Below are positions 1 to 5,548 of a stretch of DNA of 6,810 bases, piece by piece. A program made the translations under genes and the position numbers. Within the stretch, counting starts at the first letter, position 1, and each line of letters starts with the position of its first letter. Under the pieces are notes generated by a model. It was not told where the DNA came from and made no database searches. It saw only the letters and a program-made list of their open reading frames with translations. Source of the DNA: an uncultured Collinsella sp. (GTDB lineage Bacteria; Actinomycetota; Coriobacteriia; Coriobacteriales; Coriobacteriaceae); contig URYT01000105.1 in the NCBI GenBank assembly GCA_900552185.1, positions 1-6,810 of the forward strand, written 5' to 3'.

Positions 1-11
1 GCGTGTGGCTT

Positions 12-45
12 GGGCGCCGCGGAACTCCATCCGCGGCGCCCTTTT
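12..45 (+). terminator. Intrinsic terminator of a gene left of the window
   Basis: A perfect 12-bp stem (GGGCGCCGCGGA at 12-23 with TCCGCGGCGCCC at 30-41) closes a 6-base loop and is followed at once by TTTT and further T-rich sequence (42-48). This is the form of a rho-independent terminator reading on the + strand. The gene it serves would end to the left of base 1 and is not visible. Confidence 0.9.
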
Positions 46-50
46 ATTCC

Positions 51-100
51 AAAATCTATGCAGGGGCCCGCTCGGATATGTGTTCCGAGCGGGCCCCTGC
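51..100 (-). terminator. Intrinsic terminator of rpiB
   Basis: A perfect 17-bp stem (60-76 with 84-100, 7-base loop) lies 24 bases beyond the rpiB stop. Read on the - strand, the stem is followed by ATAGA and then TTTT (54-51), so the U-tract is displaced by a few bases and is not ideal. There is no T-run on the + strand side, which favours rpiB as the gene served. Together with the hairpin at 12-45 it gives two back-to-back terminators between convergent transcripts. Confidence 0.8.
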
Positions 101-124
101 TGTTAGCTTGTGGCACTGAATAGT

Positions 125-592
125 TTAGGCTTCGTCGACGATCTTAAGGCCGCGCGTGCGATCGATCTCGTTGAGGAGGTTAACGCGACGCTCGTGACGA
201 CCACCCTCAAACTCGGCGTCGAGCCACTCGTCGACAATCATCTTGGCGAGCTCGGAGCCCACGACGCGGGCGCCAAAGGCGAGCACGTTGGTGTTGTTGT
301 GCATGCGGGAGAGCTTGGCGCTGAAGGGCTCGGAGCATACGACGGCGCGAACACCTTCGACCTTGTTGGCGGCCAGGCTGATGCCGACGCCGGTACCGCA
401 GATCAGGATACCCAGGTCGACGTCACCGTTGGCCACGGCCTTACCCACCTTGTAGCCGGCGATGGGGTAATCGAAGCTCTCGGAGGTGTCGGTGCCAAAG
501 TTCACGACCTCGCAGCCGCGCTCCTTCAGGTGCTCGGAGATGATGTTCTTGAGCTCGACGGCGGCGTGGTCGTTACCGATACCAATCTTCAT
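125..592 (-). CDS. rpiB: Ribose-5-phosphate isomerase B
   Basis: The 155-residue protein belongs to the RpiB/LacAB family, which interconverts ribose 5-phosphate and ribulose 5-phosphate in the non-oxidative pentose phosphate pathway in the cytoplasm. The family landmarks are all present: the N-terminal GNDHAA motif with Asp8 and His9, the CGTGVG active-site loop with catalytic Cys65 and Thr67 (residues 65-70), His98 in the RMHNNTN segment, and the phosphate-binding arginines Arg132 and Arg136 in RHERR. These correspond within one position to the known E. coli RpiB residues (Cys66, His99, Arg133, Arg137). The length is slightly above the roughly 149 residues of E. coli RpiB. The ATG at 592-590 has a GAGAGG ribosome binding site (606-601) eight bases upstream. 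The gene is transcribed alone and ends in its own terminator. LacA/LacB-type galactose-6-phosphate isomerase is the main alternative, but the active-site Cys and single-gene context favour RpiB. Confidence 0.95.
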   Translation of the reverse strand: MKIGIGNDHAAVELKNIISEHLKERGCEVVNFGTDTSESFDYPIAGYKVGKAVANGDVDLGILICGTGVGISLAANKVEGVRAVVCSEPFSAKLSRMHNNTNVLAFGARVVGSELAKMIVDEWLDAEFEGGRHERRVNLLNEIDRTRGLKIVDEA

Positions 593-673
593 GAGTGGTT
601 CCTCTCTGGTCCGTGCGGCGGAATTGCTAAAGGTTTTACCGTGTTCGACTGCATGATAGCGCGACTTTTGTGG

Positions 674-702
674 AAACGCTCGGGCGTTTTTTGGTCAAAC
701 GC
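674..702. promoter_or_regulatory. Two competing small hairpins (AAACGC / GCGTTT / AAACGC)
   Basis: AAACGC (674-679) can pair with GCGTTT (684-689) across a TCGG tetraloop, followed on the + strand by TTT (690-692), which resembles a weak intrinsic terminator. The same GCGTTT can instead pair with a second AAACGC (697-702) across a 7-base loop. The two structures exclude each other, as in an attenuator. The stems are only 6 bp and no promoter upstream is convincing, so a regulatory role is speculative. Confidence 0.25.
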
Positions 703-780
703 TTTAGCATGCAACAAGACTAGCTTTTCATGTATTAATGCCGTCAGTTTGCGCTTGAACGCCGTCCGCCGGAACTTGGG

Positions 781-809
781 TTGCGGTTTTTGATGCATTG
801 TTATCAAAT
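781..809 (+). promoter_or_regulatory. Candidate promoter and operator-like inverted repeat of the desulfidase gene
   Basis: TTGCGG (781-786) and TCAAAT (804-809) are separated by 17 bases and would place a start of transcription near 816, about 48 bases ahead of the desulfidase ATG. Both boxes match the sigma-70 consensus only partly (3/6 and 4/6). The inverted repeat TTTGAT (789-794) and ATCAAA (803-808), with an 8-base spacer, falls across the spacer and -10 and could be a repressor operator. The half-sites resemble those of the CRP/FNR family, but the spacer is longer than the usual four bases. Confidence 0.3.
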
Positions 810-863
810 AAAAGAGCTAATTATTTTCGAGAGCCCTGTCCGTTATACAAGTAGGAGATACCT

Positions 864-2183
864 ATGCCTGCCGATTCTCTTCGCGATGCCGCGTTTTGCG
901 ATGTTTTGAACTGCGAGCTTGTCTGTGCACTCGGCTGCACCGAGCCCATTGCCGTTGCCTATGCAGCGGCGTTGGCGAGCCAGACGCTTGGTTGCGAACC
1001 CGATCATATGGATGTTGCCTGCTCGGGCAACATCATCAAGAACGTCAAGAGCGTGACCGTGCCCAACTCGGGTGGTATGCACGGTATTGAGGCCGCGGCC
1101 GTGCTGGGTGCCGTGGGCGGCGACGCCAAGAGCGCGCTCGAGGTGCTCGAGAGCGTTAACGATGAAGACCGTGCACGCGTGGTCGAGCTCCTCGCCGACG
1201 CCGACTACTGCGATGTGTCGCTTGTCGAGGGCGTGCCCAACCTCTACATCAAGGTGACTGCGACGGCCGGGGGCCATACCGCGGTCGTCGAGATTACCGA
1301 TCACCACACCAATGTCACGTGCCATACGCTCGACGGTATTCCGGTGTGCGGCAAGTCGGCGGGGGAGTGTGCCGCCTGCGCCGAGCGCGTGGTGGCCGAG
1401 CGTGCGGCGGATAAGGCCGACACGCCCATGTCGATTGAGTCCATCATTGACTTTATCGAGGACGGCGACATTGAGGACGCCCGCGCTGCCGTTGAGCGTC
1501 AGATTGAGCTGAATGGCGCGATCAGTGCCGAGGGCCTTGCGCACGCTTGGGGCGCCGAGGTGGGTCGTACGCTGCTGGGTGCTCGTGCCGATGACGTCGC
1601 CTGCCGTGCCCGTGCCCGTGCGGCCGCCGGGTCCGACGCCCGCATGAATGGCTGCGCGCTGCCGGTCGCCATTGTGTGCGGCTCGGGCAATCAGGGCATT
1701 ACCTGCGCATTGCCCGTCATGGAGTATGCCGAGTACCTGCGTTGCGACCACGAGCGCCTGGTGCGCGCCGTGATGCTGTCCGATCTGATCGCCGTGCATA
1801 TCAAGAGCTATATTGGTGCGCTCTCGGCGTTTTGCGGTGCTATTTGCGCCGCGTGCGGCGCCGGCGCTGCGATTACCTGGCTGTGCGGTGGCACGCGCGA
1901 GCAGATTGGCGCGACGGTCTCGAATACGCTCGGTAACGTGGGCGGCATCGTGTGCGACGGCGCCAAGGCGAGCTGTGCCGCCAAGATCTCGGCTGCCGTC
2001 GATGCGGCGATTCTGGGCCATGATATGGCCATGCAGGGTCGCGGCTTCCGCGCCGGCGAGGGCCTGATCCAAGATACCGTTGAGCAGACAATCGCTAGCA
2101 TGGGCTACGTAGGCCGTGTGGGTATGAAGGACACCGACGTCGAGATCCTCAACATCATGATCGGCAAAACCCAAGTGTGCTAG
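864..2183 (+). CDS. cyuA: L-cysteine desulfidase, CyuA/CdsB (UPF0597) family
   Basis: The 439-residue cytoplasmic protein belongs to the family of E. coli CyuA (YhaM) and archaeal CdsB, related to the alpha domain of iron-sulfur L-serine dehydratases. Characterised members split L-cysteine into pyruvate, ammonia and hydrogen sulfide using an oxygen-sensitive [4Fe-4S] cluster. The N-terminal ALGCTEP motif puts Cys25 at the position of the cluster-linked Cys25 reported for the Methanocaldococcus enzyme. Further family landmarks are SGNIIKN (54-60), PNSGGMHG (67-74), the glycine-rich GSGNQG loop (273-278) next to Cys281, the cysteine-dense stretch 324-341, and GGIVCDGAKASC (360-371). The length is typical. 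The ATG has TAGGAG (852-857) six bases upstream. The protein has about 23 cysteines, unusually many. The stop overlaps the end of the convergent HAD gene by four bases. Serine dehydratase-like activity is a possible alternative substrate preference; the family assignment is firm, the substrate is inferred. Confidence 0.88.
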   Translation: MPADSLRDAAFCDVLNCELVCALGCTEPIAVAYAAALASQTLGCEPDHMDVACSGNIIKNVKSVTVPNSGGMHGIEAAAVLGAVGGDAKSALEVLESVNDEDRARVVELLADADYCDVSLVEGVPNLYIKVTATAGGHTAVVEITDHHTNVTCHTLDGIPVCGKSAGECAACAERVVAERAADKADTPMSIESIIDFIEDGDIEDARAAVERQIELNGAISAEGLAHAWGAEVGRTLLGARADDVACRARARAAAGSDARMNGCALPVAIVCGSGNQGITCALPVMEYAEYLRCDHERLVRAVMLSDLIAVHIKSYIGALSAFCGAICAACGAGAAITWLCGGTREQIGATVSNTLGNVGGIVCDGAKASCAAKISAAVDAAILGHDMAMQGRGFRAGEGLIQDTVEQTIASMGYVGRVGMKDTDVEILNIMIGKTQVC

Positions 2184-2938
2184 GACAGTTCGTCGGCTAT
2201 TTGGTGCTCGTAGAAGGCTTCTACTACGGCGTTGAAATCGCGGGCGAAGTCTTCCATGGTTCCGCGCCAGGTGGCTCGGCTGGGCTTGCCTTGGCCCACA
2301 TAGGCAGTCTGAATGCCGCAGGCGGGGCTGGGGAAGTCGCGTTTGGGATCGTTGCCCACCATAAGAACCTCGTGCGGCTCGAGCCCCATCACCTGAAGCT
2401 GCTCTAGGTAGTAGGTGGCATCGGGCTTGCAGCGGGTGGTGTTTCCCATGTGCGTGACGAGCTCAAAGGGGGCGTCGGCCAGATCGCCCCAACCCATACG
2501 GCACTCGATGGCCCCCTGCGGAAAGCTGGGGTTGGTGAAGAGCGCGCAGCGCAGTCCTGCATCCTGTACGGCCTGAAGCGCGGCGTGTGCGCCGGGCATG
2601 GCGTGGGCGTTGATGACATCGTCGTTCTTGTGCGGAAGAACTTCGCGGTCGTAGTAGGTAAACGCCTCGTAGATAAGTGGGTCCGAGAGGCAAATGCCGC
2701 ACCGGCGCTCAACCTCTTCTTGGTAAAACTCAAGATTGGTGCGATTATCCGTGCCGCTTCGGCGGTTGGCGTTGAGGTCGACCAAGATGGTGCCGAGGCG
2801 TGCCATCGTGCCACCGCGGCTGCGTCGCCCGATGTCCGCGAGCATCGACGAGACATCCTTAAAATACCGAAGGATGAATGCGTTGAGGTTGATGCTAAGA
2901 AGCGTCTCGTCCATATCGAAAACGACTGCTTTAAGCAC
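2180..2938 (-). CDS. HAD-superfamily phosphatase-like hydrolase
   Basis: The 252-residue protein carries all four haloacid dehalogenase motifs. Motif I is FDMDET with nucleophile Asp8 and acid/base Asp10; motif II is LFTNPS with Thr135; motif III is the lysine in RCKPDATYY, Lys171; motif IV is MVGNDPKRD with Asp197 and Asp201. The stretch from about residue 15 to 115 is a mostly helical insertion between motifs I and II, the position of a C1-type cap. Such enzymes hydrolyse small phosphorylated metabolites in the cytoplasm with Mg2+; the substrate cannot be read from the sequence. The start is GTG (2938-2936), supported by AGAAAGGTG seven bases upstream; the next in-frame ATG lies inside motif I and would destroy it. 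A nearby ATG at 2946 is in another frame. The gene appears to be a single transcription unit. It ends within the stop codon of the desulfidase gene with no terminator between. Confidence 0.9.
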   Translation of the reverse strand: MLKAVVFDMDETLLSINLNAFILRYFKDVSSMLADIGRRSRGGTMARLGTILVDLNANRRSGTDNRTNLEFYQEEVERRCGICLSDPLIYEAFTYYDREVLPHKNDDVINAHAMPGAHAALQAVQDAGLRCALFTNPSFPQGAIECRMGWGDLADAPFELVTHMGNTTRCKPDATYYLEQLQVMGLEPHEVLMVGNDPKRDFPSPACGIQTAYVGQGKPSRATWRGTMEDFARDFNAVVEAFYEHQIADELS

Positions 2939-2943
2939 GCGGG

Positions 2944-2952
2944 CACCTTTCT
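2944..2952 (-). promoter_or_regulatory. Ribosome binding site fixing the GTG start of the HAD gene
   Basis: On the - strand AGAAAGGTG stands a few bases before GTG at 2938-2936, with the AAAGG core seven bases away. It supports the GTG start over any internal ATG. A possible -10 box, TATACG (2977-2972 on the - strand), lies 20 bases further upstream, but no good -35 partner is present. Confidence 0.6.
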
Positions 2953-3028
2953 CGAAAAATCGTTCCAGAATCGTATATCTGGGATACTTTACCCCAAAGG
3001 CGTATGGGCAAACTGCTTATCGTCAAGT

Positions 3029-3070
3029 TGTGGAGACGGCTGTCCATAAGATTACGAAAAAGTCTCCACA
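3029..3070. repeat. 9-bp inverted repeat with a 24-base spacer
   Basis: TGTGGAGAC (3029-3037) and GTCTCCACA (3062-3070) are perfect inverted copies. Neither strand has a T-run directly after the second arm, so this is not a terminator. It could be a split operator between two divergent genes or a hairpin in an untranslated leader. Arm starts are 33 bases apart, about three helical turns, which would suit two protein-binding half-sites on one DNA face. Confidence 0.5.
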
Positions 3071-3225
3071 CGAGTAAAAAAACGCAGTTCACGCTTGAAA
3101 TCGAACCCATTTCCCCGTAACCTATACGAACGTGATTGCATAAGCGTCACATTAGTATCTGTCGGCTCCCGAGTGTTCCTAAACGTTGTGTGCTTGTCGC
3201 ACCCTTCTGTAGGTCCTAGCAATCG

Positions 3226-3250
3226 GGGCCCCGTAGTTCGAAAGGGGTCC
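3226..3250 (+). promoter_or_regulatory. Leader hairpin that covers the rpsA ribosome binding site
   Basis: GGGCCCC (3226-3232) can pair with GGGGTCC (3244-3250) through seven pairs, one of them G-U, across an 11-base loop. The 3' arm contains the GGGG core of the ribosome binding site. Outside it, AGGT (3211-3214) can add pairs with ACCT (3251-3254). A competing self-palindrome, CGGGGCCCCG (3224-3233), would leave the site free. In E. coli, S1 represses its own translation through a structured leader, so a similar control is plausible here but only inferred. Confidence 0.4.
3241..3247 (+). promoter_or_regulatory. Ribosome binding site fixing the TTG start of rpsA
   Basis: AAAGGGG is followed by a 7-base spacer and TTG (3255-3257). 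The spacing is ideal, and the frame opened gives the usual S1 N-terminus. The first in-frame ATG is at 3312, preceded by a GAGGAGGAG run. That run encodes Glu residues and resembles a second ribosome binding site, but starting there would drop 19 residues. Confidence 0.65.
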
Positions 3251-3254
3251 ACCT

Positions 3255-4421
3255 TTGAGTGAGATTCAGAACTCGTCCATTTTCTCTCTTGACGATGTCA
3301 ACGAGGAGGAGATGAACAACCTCATCGACGGTACGATTACCGACTTTGATGAGGGCGATCTCGTTAACGGCACTGTCGTTAAGATCGAGCATGACGAGGT
3401 GCTCGTTGACATCGGATTCAAGTCCGAGGGCGTTATCCCGGTCCGCGAGCTGTCCATCCGCAAGGACGCTAACCCTGCAGACATCGTTGCACTCGGTGAT
3501 CCCATCGAGGCCCTGGTTCTCCAGAAGGAGGACAAGGACGGTCGTCTGGTCCTGTCCAAGAAGCGTGCCGAGTACGAGCGTGCTTGGAACCGCATCGAGG
3601 AGAAGTTCAACTCCGGCGAGAACGTCGAGGGCGAGGTTATCGAGGTTGTCAAGGGCGGCCTGATCCTCGACATCGGCCTGCGTGGCTTCCTGCCCGCATC
3701 CCTCGTCGACCTCCGTCGTGTCAAGGACCTCACCTCCTACATGGGCACCCGCATCGAGGCCCGCGTCATCGAGATGGACCGCAACCGCAACAACGTCGTC
3801 CTCTCCCGTCGCGTCGTGCTCGAGGAGTCCCGTAAGGCCGAGCGCTCCGAGATTCTGTCCAAGCTCAAGTCTGGCATGCGTCTCCAGGGCACCGTTTCCT
3901 CCATCGTCGACTTCGGCGCCTTCGTCGACCTCGGCGGTATCGACGGCCTCATCCACATTTCCGAGCTCTCCTGGAACCACGTCAACCATCCTTCCGAGGT
4001 TGTCAAGGTCGGCCAGGAGGTCGAGGTCGAGGTTCTCGACGTCGATCTCAACCGCGAGCGCATCTCCCTGGGTCTCAAGCAGACCACCGAGGATCCGTGG
4101 CGCGCACTGGTCAAGAAGTACCCCGTCGGCGCTATCGTCGAGGGTACTGTGACCAAGCTTGTCCCGTTCGGCGCTTTCGTCGACCTGGGCGAGGGCATCG
4201 AGGGCCTGGTGCACATCTCCGAGATGGCCAACAAGCACGTCGACCAGCCTTCTCAGGTCACCCACGTGGGCGACAAGGTTCAGGTCAAGGTCATGGAGAT
4301 CGACCTCGACCGTCGTCGTATCTCCCTGTCCATGAAGTCTGCTGCTGAGACTCTGGGCGTCGAGATCGAGGTTACCCCGCTGCCTTCCGAGAAGAAGGAC
4401 GAGGAGACCGACGCCGAGTAA
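3255..4421 (+). CDS. rpsA: 30S ribosomal protein S1
   Basis: The 388-residue protein has four S1 (OB-fold) RNA-binding repeats at about residues 34-103, 121-187, 206-275 and 291-361, with the typical FGAFVDLG core in repeats three and four (220-227 and 305-312) and HISELSW / HISEMAN after it. A short acidic N-terminal extension and an acidic tail rich in Glu and Lys (about 376-388) frame the repeats. Actinobacterial and Firmicute S1 proteins usually have four repeats, whereas E. coli S1 has six in 557 residues. S1 binds mRNA on the small subunit and helps load leaders at initiation. Start is TTG with a good ribosome binding site. Codon use is very strongly biased (GTC, CTC, CGT, GAG), as expected for a highly expressed gene. 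The gene is monocistronic: a strong terminator follows 26 bases after the stop. Confidence 0.97.
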   Translation: MSEIQNSSIFSLDDVNEEEMNNLIDGTITDFDEGDLVNGTVVKIEHDEVLVDIGFKSEGVIPVRELSIRKDANPADIVALGDPIEALVLQKEDKDGRLVLSKKRAEYERAWNRIEEKFNSGENVEGEVIEVVKGGLILDIGLRGFLPASLVDLRRVKDLTSYMGTRIEARVIEMDRNRNNVVLSRRVVLEESRKAERSEILSKLKSGMRLQGTVSSIVDFGAFVDLGGIDGLIHISELSWNHVNHPSEVVKVGQEVEVEVLDVDLNRERISLGLKQTTEDPWRALVKKYPVGAIVEGTVTKLVPFGAFVDLGEGIEGLVHISEMANKHVDQPSQVTHVGDKVQVKVMEIDLDRRRISLSMKSAAETLGVEIEVTPLPSEKKDEETDAE

Positions 4422-4447
4422 ATCGGTTTGACGTTCACTTGTTTTAA

Positions 4448-4479
4448 GGGATCCGTCCGCAATGGACGGGTCCCTTTTT
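4448..4479 (+). terminator. Intrinsic terminator of rpsA
   Basis: An 11-bp stem with one G-U pair (4448-4458 with 4464-4474) closes a 5-base loop (GCAAT) and runs straight into TTTTT (4475-4479). This is a canonical rho-independent terminator. Confidence 0.95.
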
Positions 4480-4745
4480 GCATTTGTTGCTGAGGTACGC
4501 GATGCTGCCCGTGCGCAATGCTGCCCGGGCTGTTCACAGGCTATTGGGTTATTGGTGCATGAAGAAAAGCCGACATCCCGCCTCGGGGAGGAGGCGGGAA
4601 CGCACCGAGTAGACGGAGGGGTGCGGAGCGCGGTCGCGTCTCGACTGACGACGTTGCCCATCGACGACTCTATTGTACTGCATAGCGCGGTTCTTGGTTT
4701 ATCGTGTCGAACGCTTGTGTTGTGCCATTGCCTGCGGCAACGGTG
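4480..4745. other. Spacer between rpsA and rnpB
   Basis: No gene is supported in these 266 bases. They hold a 10-base direct repeat (ATGCTGCCCG at 4502-4511 and 4518-4527) and an 8-bp hairpin (CCCGCCTC at 4577-4584 with GAGGCGGG at 4591-4598, 6-base loop). On the - strand the hairpin is followed eight bases later by TTTT, so it may be a remnant of a terminator for a lost gene on that strand. Confidence 0.5.
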
Positions 4746-4754
4746 TGCTACACT
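4728..4754 (+). promoter_or_regulatory. Promoter of rnpB (extended -10)
   Basis: TACACT (4749-4754) is preceded by TGC, giving an extended -10 (TGN) element. TTGCCT (4728-4733) is the nearest -35-like box, with a short 15-base spacer; the extended -10 may make up for it. Transcription would start near 4761-4763, exactly where the P1 helix of RNase P RNA begins, which supports the call. Confidence 0.65.
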
Positions 4755-4762
4755 CTTGCACT

Positions 4763-5124
4763 GCTGAGTGGGCCAGACGGTCGCGCGATGTGCTGCTTGC
4801 AGCACGCGTGAGGAAAGTCCGGGCTCCAGAGGGCGGGATGCCGGCTAACGGCCGGGCGGAGTGATCCGACGGAAAGCGCCGCAGAAAAGAAGACTCCCAC
4901 CTGCGCCGCAAGGCGTAAAGGGAAAAGCTGAAACGGTGGTGTAAGAGACCACCAGCGTCGTGGCAACACGGCGGCTTGGCAAGCCCCATCCGGAGCAAGC
5001 GCGAATAGGAACGCTATGGGCCGGCCCGGTCCGCGTTCGGGTAGCGTGCGTGGAGCTGCATGGTAACGTGCAGACAAGATAAATGACCGTTCACGACAGA
5101 ACCCGGCTTATAGGCCCACTCGGC
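4763..5124 (+). ncRNA. rnpB: RNase P RNA, bacterial class A
   Basis: This is the catalytic RNA of ribonuclease P, which removes 5' leaders from precursor tRNAs together with the RnpA protein. The ends pair to form helix P1: 4763-4774 with 5113-5124, 12 bp with one G-U. Universally conserved blocks are present in order: GAGGAAAGTCCGGGCTCC (4810-4827, 5' strand of P4), GTAAGAGACCACCAG in the middle (about 4941-4955), AGCAAGCGCGAATAG (4994-5008), and ACAGAACCCGGCTTATAGG (5096-5114, 3' strand of P4). A GGT at 5028-5030 in a GC-rich hairpin is a good candidate for the loop that pairs with the CCA end of the tRNA. The length of about 362 bases is normal for class A. Exact ends are estimated from P1 and the promoter. 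Confidence 0.97.
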
Positions 5125-5178
5125 AACTATGTTGACGCTGCGAACCCGTCAGCGCGGCAATCTGCCTTTCAAGCCTTC

Positions 5179-5210
5179 GGGCATGACCATAAGGTCATGC
5201 CCTCGTCTTT
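5179..5210 (+). terminator. Intrinsic terminator of rnpB
   Basis: GGGCATGACC (5179-5188) and GGTCATGCCC (5193-5202) form a perfect 10-bp stem with an ATAA loop, 54 bases after the end of P1. The tail TCGTCTTT (5203-5210) is U-rich but interrupted, so termination may be partial. Confidence 0.75.
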
Positions 5211-5548
5211 CATGCCAACTTGTACGTTCTGGACGGCGCTCGCTCATATGACCCAATCCGCTGTCAAGAGCCACAATGGCCCCGCCGACCGCTTGCAATC
5301 GGTCGGCGGGGCCTGCCGTTGAACCCGTCCCGGTCCGCCCCCGGCATGTCGTCGACGCCTTCGGCTCAGTCTCATATCCGCGGATACCGTTCTGCCGGCC
5401 CGCACTCCATTCCTTCGGCGGGGTTCCCCAAGTCTGTCGAGGCGCATGCGGAGGGCTCCGCGCGCACAGCGAAAGCGGGGGTATCCCCGAAGGCTGCCCG
5501 GCTCGCCGGGACGGGGGCTATGTCTATTCCGCGCCCTCCCGGCACATC
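5211..5548. other. Gene-free stretch downstream of rnpB
   Basis: No protein family is recognisable in any frame of these 338 bases; open frames exist only because the region is GC-rich. It contains a 14-bp perfect hairpin (5278-5313) and four short-loop palindromes (5420-5510). There is no ribosome binding site in front of the transporter remnant that follows. It appears to be decayed or rearranged sequence. Confidence 0.6.
5278..5313. repeat. 14-bp perfect hairpin without U-tract
   Basis: GGCCCCGCCGACCG (5278-5291) and CGGTCGGCGGGGCC (5300-5313) pair perfectly around an 8-base loop. Neither strand carries a T-run after the stem, unlike the other terminators in this window. It could be a terminator stem that lost its U-tract, a second weak stop for rnpB, or a copy of a dispersed palindromic repeat. 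Confidence 0.65.

Larger units (their letters stand above)
2939..3254. other. Divergent intergenic region between the HAD gene and rpsA
   Basis: This 316-base stretch has no supported gene and is richer in A and T than its flanks. On the HAD side it holds the ribosome binding site and a weak -10. In the middle is a 9-bp inverted repeat (3029-3070). On the rpsA side, TTGAAA (3095-3100) with TAACCT (3118-3123, 17-base spacer) and the nearby TATACG (3123-3128) are the only promoter-like words, and none is strong. The last 30 bases form the S1 leader hairpin and ribosome binding site. Confidence 0.6.

Noticed and set aside
110..793. A 227-codon open frame on the + strand over rpiB.
   Set aside because: It is antisense to rpiB, whose active-site motifs are intact, and runs on into the divergent intergenic region.
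589..807. A 72-codon open frame on the - strand overlapping the start of rpiB.
   Set aside because: No recognisable features, no supported ribosome binding site, and it fills the region expected to hold divergent promoters.
789..808. A canonical FNR or CRP box.
   Set aside because: The half-sites are similar but the spacer is eight bases, not the usual four (FNR) or six (CRP), so only an operator-like repeat is claimed.
843..2174. A 443-codon open frame on the - strand opposite the desulfidase gene.
   Set aside because: It mirrors the real gene in a high-GC codon context, is rich in His, Arg and Gly, shows no family features and has no ribosome binding site.
4571..4598. A terminator on the + strand in the rpsA-rnpB spacer.
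   Set aside because: The sequence after the stem on the + strand is AACGCACC, with no T-run, and rpsA already has a strong terminator 100 bases upstream.
3216..4805. A 529-codon open frame on the - strand across rpsA and into rnpB.
   Set aside because: It is the antisense shadow of the strongly codon-biased rpsA, crosses a terminator and the rnpB 5' end, and has a low-complexity Leu, Asp and Val composition.
5096..5124. The rnpB 3' end as an integration (att) site for the decayed region.
   Set aside because: I found no second copy of the rnpB 3' sequence further right in the window and no integrase; the idea needs more sequence to the right.
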